Assembly: GCF_000220395.1 (NCBI RefSeq) | Contig: NW_004087561.1 | Coordinates: forward strand, 1 to 21,078 | Reading direction: 5' to 3' | Length of the DNA stretch: 21,078 nt | Origin: Ichthyophthirius multifiliis | Lineage: Eukaryota > Ciliophora > Oligohymenophorea > Hymenostomatida | Shown: positions 1 to 10,462 of the stretch, in pieces | Position numbering within the stretch: position 1 is the stretch's first letter | Layout of the letters: the number at the start of each line of letters is the position of its first letter | Position numbers and translations under genes: made by a program | The notes under the pieces: generated by a model | What the model was told of the DNA's origin: nothing | Seen by the model: the letters and a program-made list of their open reading frames with translations, nothing else | The model's database searches: none

Positions 1-299
1 ATTAATATATTTTAACTAAAAATTATATTTTTAACTAAATTTTAATTATTATTCATATAAATTAAATTTTTAATTTTAATATTTAGGTTCTTAAAAATTA
101 ATATTATAAAATAATATATACTTTGAATTATATTAATCTAAGATATATAATTAAATAATTTTTTAACCTTATAATTTAATATTACCTTTATTAAAAAACT
201 TCTATAATATTTAATTTTATTATTTTTATATTTTTTTATAAATACACAATACAGAAACTTTATATTTTCTAATATTATATATAATTTAATAATTATATT

Positions 300-779
300 T
301 CAATACTTTTATCTAAATCCCCCTGTTTATTCTATAACAACATCTATTTCATCATTATTTTCCATTTTTAGCTTTTTAAAAATAATTAAAATATAAAATA
401 ATTATATAAATTTATTTATAATATAATTTATTTTTTTATTTTTACATCTGCTGGAGTTTGTGATTCTAAAATTTTATCGCCATCAAATAGAAATCTTACA
501 TTATTTAAGTTTACCTATAATATAAAAGATTATGTATTAAAATAAATTTTAAAAAGCATATTTTTTTACTTGGACTCTTTAGCAATAAGCATCCATTAAT
601 TTTTTAAATTATGTTGTTCTTTTAATTTTAAAAAATATTTCTTCTCCATCCTAAATTTTTTTGTTTTATTTAATTTATTGTTAAAAGACTTTTTTATTTA
701 TTTTTAGTTTTACTTAAGATTTAACTTTCAAATTTAAATATTCATTATTAGCCTGGGGTTAATTATTGTTATCAGCCAT
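300..779 (-). CDS. SMT3: SUMO (small ubiquitin-like modifier), four exons, 95 aa
   Basis: Ubiquitin-like protein attached to lysines of target proteins through its C-terminal Gly-Gly after maturation by a SUMO protease. Exons, in coding order, are 779-714, 650-570, 514-446 and 371-300; introns are 63, 55 and 74 bp, all phase 0, GT-AG. TAA is Gln and the stop is TGA (302-300). After a short N/Q-rich tail (residues 1-13) the beta-grasp fold is clear: EYLNLKVKSQ, then FFKIKRTT, LMDAYCQR, RFLFDG, TPADLKMEN and EIDVVIEQTGG. The mature end is Gly89-Gly90, followed by a five-residue propeptide (FRQKY) that must be removed. The Q-T-G-G ending and R-F-L-F-D-G separate it from ubiquitin and NEDD8. The start is the first ATG, after an A-run, and gives the usual SUMO length. 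Exon lengths sum to 96 codons. SMT3 is used as the yeast-style symbol; identity is strong. Confidence 0.95.
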
Positions 780-2830
780 TTTATATTATTTTTTATTTTT
801 TAATTATTATATTTTATTAATTAATATTTTTATTTTCTAGTTTTTGTTAATATATATATTTGAATTTTTTTTATTATTTTAATTAATAACCTTCTTTATT
901 TTTATAATATAAATAAAAGTAATATATTAAAATAAAGTATTAAAAATTTGAAATTCCCAATTATTAGAATAAAAATAATTTATAATATATATGAATTTCA
1001 AATAAATAACATTAAGGTAAAATTATATAAATAAAAAATATATTAATTTTAAATATCTAATTTATTCTTTATTTTATTGAATAATTTTATTTTATTTATT
1101 ATTGTCAAGAATAATTTCTAAAGAATTTTATTATTAATAAAAGCTTTTAATAATTTTTAAAATTTCATTAGTATTAAAACTAACTATATTTCATAATTTT
1201 AAATACTATAATACGCAATAAAAATATATTTAAAAAAAAAACAATATTTATTTATTTTTATAAAAAAAGTAAATTATATATATAATTTTTGAATCAAAGT
1301 AAAAGAATATATTTTTAAAAATAAAAAATTAATTAATATATTTTACATTGCAAAAATTATAATATTGAAAAATTAATATCATTAATTGAATTACGTATTA
1401 CTGAATAAATTTATTACAACTTACTAATTTAAATATTTTTATTAAATATAACTAAAATAGATTTCTTTATAATTTTAATAAAAATAAAATTAAATAAATT
1501 AATTTTATAGATTTATATATTAGTTTATTATGTAAACTACAAAACATTGAAAAAAAAAACATAAAAAAATATTTTTTAGTATGTATAAAAATTTAATTTA
1601 ATATTTATATTAATATATTTTTTATATTAATTTTAAAAAAAATTAATTATAAATTTTTATTTTATTTTTATTTTATATTATTTTATTTTAATGTATATTT
1701 TTTATATATATTTTATTTTTTAGATATTCTTTCTTGAAAATAATTTAATAATTTAAAGATAAAACAATAAAAATTAAATTGTAATATGTTGTAAAATATA
1801 ATAAAAGTAAAAAGATTATGGAATATAAATTTGTTATAAAAAAAGATATAATAATTATAAAATATCAATATTAAAAAGTGTTCTTTCATTATTTACTTTT
1901 AAAAAATCATTGTGTTATTATTTTTATCATATCATTTTTAATTTTATAATAAAAATTAAATTTTAAAACATTTATACTTATAAATAGTTTGTTTTATTAA
2001 AAAAATAGTAAATACATATCTTAATTATACTATATTCACTACGATAAATTTTAAATATATTTATATGAATTATAAAACAATAATATTTTTAATATATATT
2101 ATTTTATATACAATTAAATAATTATAAAAATGAAAATATTATTAAAGAAAATGTGCAAATAAAAATATTATGAGAATATTTTTTTAATTTTTTGAAATTC
2201 TAAAAGACAATTAACTTATAAAATTAAAAGTAATTAACAAAGAATGTTTAATTGGCTATTAAATAGTATATGTAAAATAATTTGCTTTTTCAAACAATAT
2301 TTTTACTTTTAAAACTATATAAAAATGTGTTTTAGAGGCTTGGTTCGTCTATTTTAAGTTTTGAATATGTTTAAATGAGAATTCAAGGTATGTAAGTTTA
2401 TAAAAATATTAAAAGGCATTATGGAGTTATGTATAAATTATTTTAAAATATATAGTTATTAAGATATTATTTATAAATAGTAATTATATATTATTATATT
2501 GCTTTTCTATTTATATTAATAATATAAATTATTATAATTTTATTTGATTTTATAATATTTTTTAAATAAAAATATTAAAAAAATATCTTATTTAAATATA
2601 ATATATATTTTTATGTATTATTAAATAAATATCGTATTTCCTTATCATAATTTATAAATGTTTATGTCAATAAAAAAAAAATTATTTTGCTATTTTTATT
2701 AAATAATAAAATTATTTATAATTATTATTAATTTTAATATATTATAATTATTTATATTAAAAATTGTAATAAATAAAAAATTATAAAATAAAAATAATTA
2801 AATCTTTCATAAAAAATAAAAAATAATAAA
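780..2830. other. Gene-less A/T-rich spacer, about 2 kb
   Basis: Lies between the SUMO start (minus strand, upstream side) and the PFK stop, so it should hold the SUMO promoter and the PFK 3' end. Reading both strands with TAA/TAG as Gln, I found no run with coding character: few G or C, no conserved motif, no credible exon chain. The only locally G/C-richer patch is near 2325-2430 (listed separately). Confidence 0.6.
2325..2430. other. Locally G-richer island, possible non-coding RNA
   Basis: Within an otherwise G/C-poor spacer this stretch contains GAGGCTTGGTTCGTCT (2334-2349) and further G-containing words to about 2425. It does not fold into a tRNA cloverleaf in my reading and matches no RNA family I can name. 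Reading either strand as protein gives nothing convincing. It is flagged only because base composition departs from its surroundings. Confidence 0.15.
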
Positions 2831-4867
2831 TCATTAATATATTTTATTCTCTTCATTTAAAAAACTAGGTTAACCAGTAGAAGCCAAAAGTCTCTACCAT
2901 GCTCTATCTTAAGGTTAAATCTATCTAATATTACCAACTTTAGTAATTTCACCAAGTGGAATATAAGATAACTTATTATTAATATGTCCCACAGTGAATC
3001 CAGTGAAACCGGCCATTGCACCATGAACCGCATTTTAGGCTAATTATCTTAAAATATATATAAATAATATATATTAATATATTTAATATCAATTTATTTA
3101 ATTTTTTTTTTAATATAATAAATAATATATTAATATTTTTTTAAATTTATAAATATTATATATATTTAAATATTTTATTTAGATTTTTTATAATTATAAA
3201 TATATTTTTACATGCACATTTTTCTATCTAAAGCATTAGCTGGTACTGTTCTAATCATATATGTAGGATTTATATATTTAAGAGTAATTTCCATATTTTT
3301 TTTTTTTTTTCCATATTCAACAATTTCTTTTGATAAAAACATTCCAATATCACTTAATTTTACATTTCCTGAAGCATCTTTTTCCCCTGATTTTTCTACT
3401 TTAGCATCTAAAACAGCATCTCCAGCTCCTTCTGCTACAACAATAACACAACCTTTTTTTTGTTTCAAAACATAACAGACATGTTCCAATACGCCTTTTT
3501 CGCCATATAAATTGAACTTAAATTCAGGCACAAGACATAAATTGACATCTCTAGATGCATTTGTGGCTTCCATAGCAATAAAACCTGCTGCTCGACCCAT
3601 CAATCTAACTAATCCCACACCATTTTCTACACAATTAGCCTCTACATAAGCAGACTGTATAGCTTTTACAGCCTATTCTACAGATGTTTCAAACCCAAAT
3701 GACTTATCTATTATAGGAATATCATTATCTATTGTCTTAGGAATTCCTACAATCGATATACTCAACTTTCTTGCCTTTAATTCCTAAAATAAAGCATTTA
3801 TACCTTTATGAGTACCATCTCCACCTAAACAATAGACATGGTTTACACCATGTTTAATTAAATTTTCGACTATTTTTTCTTTGTCAAATCCTCCTCTAGA
3901 TGTACCCAAAATAGTACCACCTTGCCTCTATATATCTCTAACAATTTCAATATTTAACTTTTCCCACTCATATTAATAGAAACCTTTATAACCGTATTTT
4001 ATACCATAAATTTCACGAACTCCATAATTGTAATATAAACACATATATATTTCTCTAATTACTACATTTAAGCCAGGACATAAACCACCACATGTCACTA
4101 TTGCGACTTTTACGTTTTTCGGGTCGAAATAATTGTGTTTACGAGGACCGGCTCGTAAATATCTTTTAGATTAATCTATACTTTCTCCTTTACCAATTAC
4201 ACAATTTGCTATTTTTTTATATATAATTTTTATTTATATATGTATATTTATTACCTAAAACATATGAGCCAGTATATATGAAAGCTTTTTCAGGTAAAAA
4301 ACCACCTCCACCATAAAATTCACGGAAATTTGTTTCACCGAATAAAGGACTTAGGTGACATGGGATATCTTCGTTTTACTTATTTTTATTTAATTTTTGA
4401 AAATTATAATATGTATTATATTTTCTTTTTTAATTACATCCATTTCCATTATCAAATTTGGAACTTTTAATATTGTACATGTTCTACTTTCTAAGTTTTT
4501 AATTTCTTCAATAAGAGTATTATGAGCGTGTATGATTTCCTTTGGAATTGGAATTTCGTTTTCAACTTTATTTTTTAGAAATTTTTATTATAAAATATTT
4601 TATTTAAATGCAATTTTTTTTTTACTTATTATTGTTCTTTATTATTTTCTATTTGTCCCTTTTTTTTCTAATTTATTTTATAAATCATTTTATTTGTCTT
4701 ATATATCTTATTGATTTTTTGTCATTTTTTAAAGGATGCTTTAAGTTATCAAACTTGAACCTACAGCTAGGCCAAGAGAAAAAAATTTATTATCTATAAA
4801 TTTTCATGAATTTTTTTATTATGAAATTTTTACCTAAAATACTTTTTGTAATTTCTATAATTTCCAT
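2831..4867 (-). CDS. PFK: 6-phosphofructokinase, plant/protist (group III) type, six exons, 555 aa
   Basis: Phosphorylates fructose 6-phosphate to fructose 1,6-bisphosphate in glycolysis. Exons in coding order are 4867-4834, 4793-4626, 4565-4438, 4378-4255, 4208-3212 and 3047-2831; introns are 40, 60, 59, 46 and 164 bp. The sum is exactly 556 codons, ending in TGA. The PFK fold starts near residue 115. Visible motifs are GGLCPGLN (192-199), GTSRGGFD (253-260), GGDGT (280-284), PKTIDND (308-314, catalytic Asp), MGR (355-357), PTYMIR and the C-terminal [18 protein letters not shown] rather than GGDD argues for ATP, not pyrophosphate, as phosphoryl donor; Lys in PKTIDND is typical of the long plant-like branch. 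Residues 1-110 are an extra N-terminal part: a short hydrophobic stretch ([13 protein letters not shown], 15-27) followed by a Gln/Lys-rich probable coiled coil. That could anchor the enzyme, but this is inference. Start: first ATG in frame after an A-run. Confidence 0.93.
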
Positions 4868-6469
4868 TTTTGTATTATAAATTATGTAATAATAATATAT
4901 ATATATATATATATAAATAAATATAAATATTTATAAAAAAAAAATTATTTTAAAAATTATATATTATTTTAAGTTTTCAAATAAAAATTAAATAAATCTT
5001 TATAAATAAATATTCCAAAAATATATATATATATTATTAACAGAATAAATAATGTTTTTATAAATAAAATAATGTAATTTCATTTAATTTTTAAAATTTG
5101 AATATTAATAATTTAAATTAATATTTAAAGAAAAATTTAGTATTAAAAAATCATAAAATTTCCTAATATATTTAAAAATAAAATTATTTTTAAAAATTAT
5201 AGAGTAAAATTATTTATATAAATAATAAAAATATAAAAGTTATGTATTTTATAATAAATTTTTAATAATAATTAAAAATTTAATATTTTAAAAAAATGTT
5301 AATTCATTCTAAATATAATAAATAAAGATATTATGTATATATAAATAAATATATATAAAAAAATAATATATATAAAAATATATATATATAAATATATATA
5401 AATATATATATAAATATACATTTATTATTATTTTTTTTATTTATTTATATATGTATATATATATATCTCTTTTATTATATTTTCTATTATCAAACTTTTT
5501 TAATAAATGTTTTTTTGTGTATTTTTTTTTTTTAATTTTATTACTATTAATTAAACCAAATTATAATTTTTTTTTTTTTATAAATTGTCTAATTTTATTA
5601 TTTATATAATATATAAATTATTTATATATTTTATATGATTAACATTTTTTTATAAATTTATTTATTTCTATAAATAAAAATTTATTAATTTTTATCATTT
5701 AAAAGTTTTATATTAATATCTTTTTATTAATTTCTTCTTATATGTGTTTTTTTTCGAAATGTAAAACACTTTTATATTTTTTAAAAGTATTTATTTATTT
5801 TAATAATTAATTTAAGTTTTTAATTTAATATATTTTTGATAATATTTGTAACATATAAGGTATTTTTTTAAATATAATTAAGAAATAAAAATATGTTCAA
5901 GTATATATGATAAAAATAAGATTTTTTTTTTTTATTATATATATTATTCCTTAGCGAATAAAAGTTAGCAATATATATATATCATTATTATATGTACTAT
6001 TAATAAAGTAATAATAATATATTTATTAATTTTTTTATTATTATTAAATGAACTTGCCTTTATAAATAGACATAATTTAATTTTTTAATATAAATTTTGA
6101 ACATTTTTAAATATTTATAATAAATTTTCTTCTTTAATTTAATAAAAATATTATTATATTTAAGAAAAAATAAATGATTTGAATTATAATATTTTTTTTA
6201 TTTTAAATAATTAATTGTTTATATTATTTTAATGATGTTTTATATAAATTATATATAAAGATTTTTTGAATAAAGTAAAATGAAACATATATATAAAAAT
6301 TTTATCATTAAAAACAAATAATATTTGAAAAAAAATGGTTCTAAGCAAAAAATGATTTAATTTAATAATATTTAAATAATTAAAAATAATTTTATTTTAA
6401 ATATAAATAAATTATTTTTAGTTTAATATAAATTAATTATATATAAATAAAAATTATTTAAATAGCTTT
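4868..6469. other. Gene-less A/T-rich spacer, about 1.6 kb, with TA repeats
   Basis: Lies upstream of PFK and downstream of the prefoldin-like gene, both minus strand, so it should contain the PFK promoter. It holds an (AT)n run at about 4894-4914, many TATATA blocks at 5331-5470, and a small hairpin near 5745-5770 (GTGTTTT paired with AAAACAC). I could assemble no protein with recognisable content on either strand. Confidence 0.55.
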
Positions 6470-7065
6470 TCAATCATCTAATTAATCATTTATATATTCT
6501 ATTAATAAATTAGCAATATCTTAATCCAATAATTCAATATAAGGTTATATCTTACTTAATTATTATAAATATTAGTTTATTTATTTATCAATATTTTTTT
6601 TATCTTATATGACTTTAGATTAGTCTATTATTTTTATTTATTATTTATTATAAATTGAAATATAAAACCTCTTTCTATTTATTTAAATACAATTTCTTTG
6701 CCCATTTTTATAAAGCTATTTTTTAAACAAAACAACATATTTTTTTCTTTATTATAAATATTATTTATTTATTTTTTAATATTAATATTTTTTGTATTTA
6801 TAATAAAAAAATGATTTAATTTAAGATATTTTAATACCTTATGCAAATTTTCCTTGAGTAAAATATTATTAAACTTTTTTATTGCCTTCTTTTTATTCAG
6901 TATATTTATTTTTCTAATTTTATTTATTTACAAAAAGTTAATATTTATTAAAGTTAAATTAAAATAATAAATTAAAACCTAAATCATTAGTTCTTTTAAA
7001 TTGAATTGGAATTCTTCTTATTTTTTTAATATTTCAATATCTATTGTATATTAATCTTAGCTCAT
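6470..7065 (-). CDS. PDRG1-like prefoldin-family small protein, four exons, 131 aa
   Basis: Exons in coding order are 7065-6979, 6913-6838, 6746-6669 and 6624-6470; introns are 65, 91, 44 bp. The sum is 132 codons including TGA (6472-6470). The product is all-helical in character, with a short central segment, LFCLKNSFIKMGKE (59-72), then IERDQ and DKKNIDKQI. This order (helix, N-x-x-x-x-Q-K-E-G near 31-39, F-I-K-M, then a second helix starting with K/R-D-Q) matches the p53 and DNA damage-regulated protein 1 family, prefoldin-like subunits of the R2TP/PAQosome co-chaperone. The family length is about 130 aa, as here. Two of the three donors read GTTTTA rather than the GTAAA/GTATT seen elsewhere. 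Without splicing, the same strand stays open in another frame, so the assignment rests on the motif match and exact codon sum. Alternative: another prefoldin subunit such as PFD4. Confidence 0.7.
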
Positions 7066-7174
7066 ATATTAATTTTTGAATTAGTAATTAATATTTAATA
7101 AATATTATATATATTTTTAATTTATATTATTATAATTAATATAAATAAAATTGTATTTTTTTCGTATATTATTA

Positions 7175-7207
<33 letters not shown>

Positions 7208-7263
7208 TTAAAAAAAAAAAATATAATAATATAAAAATTACTTTTTTATATAAACTAAAAAAA
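7066..7263. promoter_or_regulatory. Divergent promoter region with a large A/T palindrome
   Basis: Only 198 bp separate the start of the PDRG1-like gene (minus) from the start of the Q/N-rich ORF (plus), so both promoters must sit here. In the middle, an imperfect inverted repeat has arms at about 7165-7185 (TATATTATTA then T-run) and 7210-7232 (A-run then TATAATAATATA), separated by an A-tract. It could extrude as a hairpin or act as a stiff nucleosome-excluding tract. No known factor site is recognised. Confidence 0.4.
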
Positions 7264-9000
7264 ATGAAGTTACTTTAACAATAACATAGTAATCCAAAAA
7301 TTTTGAATTTAAATTTTCAAAAATAGCTTGATGAAATTCAAAATTTCAATTAAAATAATGATATGAATAATTTTTTAATGAAATTGCAAATATATAATAA
7401 TTAATATTAACAAGAAAGTATTGATATTATTAATATTTATAAACTGTATTAAGATCGAGAAAGAACAATATAGTTTTTCCAAGTTTTAATTAAAGAATAA
7501 ATATAATATCATAACTAAAATAGTAAACAATTAAATTAATTATTTATTCAGAAATATTAACAATACTAAAAGCATAAAAAAGAGGAAAATATAAGAATCG
7601 AACAGGAAGAAAATATTTTAAAGAAATATTTTTATATAAAACCTGATTAAAGTTAATTTAGAGGTATTTTAATAAGTTTAATCAATTAAATAATTTAATT
7701 AAATTAATAATAATATATGAATTTAGTTGAAGATAAAAATATTGAAGAAGCAAATGAATTAGTTTAATAAATTTTATGTTTTAAAGAAGATACAAATAAA
7801 TGTTTATAAAACAATTAATTTAGGCTTATTTAAATTATTATTCATATATTTAATTTTTCAAGGTAAAAATATATTAATGAGTAATAAAAAGTTTAGCTTT
7901 TTATTGAAAAATATGAAAATATATATATTAAATTTAATATTTTGAATACAAAATCTTTACAGAATTTTTAATTAAGAAATAAAGATTTAGAAAATGTTAG
8001 TTTATTGTCAATTTTTAATTCTCCGAAATAATAACCTAATTAAGAATAGAAATTTTAAAAAAAAGTTGATTATTCTTAATTAAATATTCTTTAAGAAAAC
8101 TAATAATCTAAAAAAAAAATTCAAAAAATATAATAAAGTCTTAAAGCTATTATTTAAAATAAAAAAAATAAACAAAAAAATAAAATTTAAAATGAATAAA
8201 ATTATATGAAATCTTCTTTAAATATAAAAAAATCACCTCTTTTTTAAAAAAACTTAAATAAAATATTAAATAAATATGTTTTTGATAATATTTAAGAAAA
8301 AAGTTAAATTACTTTAAATTTATTAAAAAATTAAAATCTTTAAAATTATTAATATAAACCTTTACCGGAATAAAATGAAATTTTTAATAATTTTTTTAAT
8401 GCAAAAGAAACTAAAAATTATATAAAAAAATCTGAATTGTTTTTGTAAAAAAATAATAATAAAATAAAAAATACTATTTAAAATTATCTAAATAAATATT
8501 AATAATTTCAAAATAAAAATAATATAGTTATAAATGAAAATAATTAATTTAAAATTGAAAAATAAAATAAAGTTTAAAATAAATAAATAGTTAAAAATTT
8601 AAGTTAAGGTAAATAATTAAATTTCTAAAGATATGAGCATTAGAATTCTGTTAGAAGTTTAATAAATAAAATAAAAAATGTTTAATTTTAAAATAAATAA
8701 AGCTATTCAAAATATAATAGTGTTCATAAATAATATGAATATAATTAAAACATTTAATTTAATTAGTATAAAAAACATAATTTATTTAAATAATAAAGTC
8801 CAAAATAATCATTTGAAAGTGAAAATGAACTTGCTTTAAATAAAAATACTATTAATCTAAAAAGTTATCCTATAAAAATATAATAGATTTTGAAGAATAG
8901 TATTTCTTTTTAAAAAAATGATTTGAAGTTTTAAAATATAATTAAATAATAATAATATAGAGAAAAATTATAATAAAATTCTTAAAATGAAGTTGATTGA
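7264..9000 (+). CDS. Gln/Asn/Lys-rich hypothetical protein, intron-less, 578 aa
   Basis: One uninterrupted reading frame from ATG (7264) to TGA (8998) when TAA/TAG are read as Gln: 579 codons. By composition a TGA would be expected roughly every 75 codons, so the openness is unlikely to be chance. I recognise no domain. The N-terminal 200 residues look alpha-helical (for example RERTIQFFQVLIKEQ and EDKNIEEANELVQQILCF) and could form a coiled coil. From about residue 255 the protein is a low-complexity run of N, Q and K with short SP-containing patches (NSPKQQP, KSPLF, QQSPKQSF) that look like an unstructured tail. No signal peptide or membrane segment is apparent. It is the only sizeable gene here without an obvious intron, though a spliced 3' end beyond 9000 cannot be excluded because GTAAGTAATC follows at 9002. 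Confidence 0.65.
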
Positions 9001-9254
9001 AGTAAGTAATCAAAAAATAAAATAAAAAATAAAATATTAAAAATATAATTTATTTAAAAGAGAATTAGAAAGAAAAAAATTTGTATATATAAATTAATAA
9101 CAAAAATATATAATTAATTAAAAAAATGATTAAAGATTTAATAATTATTTAAGGGAAATAATAAATATTTATTTTTTATTTTTTTTAAATATAATATATT
9201 TATTTTTTATATATTTAATAAAATTTTATATCTTTTTTTTTTTTTTTTTTTTAA

Positions 9255-10379
9255 ATGTCTCATCAATGTTCAGAAGAAGAATAAGAATAAGATTTGTAAG
9301 CTATTTTATCAAGAATATAAAATAATTTAAAATTACAAAATAATAATAATGAAGATTAATAAAATAATGTTCTTAAAATACTGATTAATTAAATGATATT
9401 TCTAATGATGAAATTATATAAGAAAAAATAATGAAATAATAGATAATAACAATAAAAAATAGGAAATCTAATAAGAATATATAAATTAAATAAAAGAAGA
9501 ATTTTCAAGTGAAATAAAAGTACCAATTTTAGCATTAAGAAAATGAAGATAATTAATAACAAAAAACGAAAAAGAACAAAATATAAATTAAAATGAAATA
9601 GATTAGTAATAAAATTAAATAAGAAATGATGTTTAAGAAATTTTAAATGTAAATGATGAATATATTCAAAATATTAATGAAACATAATAATCAAAAGAAA
9701 ATCAAGATACTGAATAATAATAAAAATATGAACAAATAAATAAATAAAATAATAAAGGAGAAGATATCTTTATTGTTGTTAGAGATAAACCTGAATAAAA
9801 ACCTTAAGAATTATAACATGTATTATTATAGAAATCTGATATGATTATAATTGTAAATAACTAAAAAAATTGAAATTCTTTTTTTTTATTATTATTAAAA
9901 AAATAAAAAGGAAAAAAATATATTAGAAGATTAAGAAATTATGAGCTTTTAAATAAATACCTAAGAATTAGAAAATAATATGAATTTAATTAAATAAAAA
10001 TATGATGAAAATTCTTAAAAATATATGATAAAATAGGTGACATTTTTTATTTTTTTTATTTATTAAATGTTAATGTTATTTCGTCTTTAATAAAAAGAAT
10101 GAAATATTCTTAAAAATTAAAGAAATGAATAAATAATCTATATTAATTTATGATAAAATCAATTTAAATAATAGATAATTTCTAAAAAAAAAAACCTCTG
10201 AGAAAGAAAAAATAATTCTAGATTTAAAACATTTATAAAACGAAGCAGGTAAATCTAAAAGCTATTTACTAAATATGATTTAAAGACTTGAAAATATAGA
10301 ATATACATTAGATAAATTAATAGATAATAAAATAAAATCTTAAAAAGATAAAAATTAATAATAAGAAATATAAAATTGA
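9255..10379 (+). CDS. Hypothetical acidic/coiled-coil protein, about 282 aa, exon model partly tentative
   Basis: Proposed exons: 9255-9295, 9355-9508, 9607-9852, 9911-10036 and 10098-10379; the lengths sum to 283 codons ending in TGA. The N-terminus MSHQCSEEEQEQDL is followed by a strong donor (GTAAGC, 9296). The sections from 9607 to 9852 (for example KGEDIFIVVRDKPE) and the last two exons (ELENNMNLIKQKYDEN; LDLKHLQNEAGKSKSYLL) read clearly as protein. They suggest a C-terminal coiled coil of about 135 residues. The weak point is 9400-9606: the frame entering and the frame leaving differ. I bridge them with a 98-bp intron (9509-9606, donor GTGAAA), but another frame between 9421 and 9540 also looks coding, so a frameshift is possible. 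Intron 9853-9910 is 58 bp and 10037-10097 is 61 bp (donor GTGACA). No family is recognised. Confidence 0.5.
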
Positions 10380-10462
10380 AAAAAAATATAATATTTTATA
10401 TAAAAAAAAAATATAACTATATATTTAAAAAAAAAAAAAAATTAGAAAAATATATACATTTA

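Noticed and set aside
3212-3475. Plus-strand open stretch with a hydrophobic N-terminus
   Set aside because: It lies antisense to the most conserved part of PFK and has no coding character of its own.
4532-4799. Plus-strand Phe/Leu-rich open stretches resembling membrane proteins
   Set aside because: They are antisense to A-rich PFK exons and introns 2-3; poly-T on the plus strand creates false Phe/Leu segments.
9241-9254. T-run before 9255 as a pol III terminator
   Set aside because: No tRNA or small RNA lies upstream, and T-runs are common throughout the spacers.
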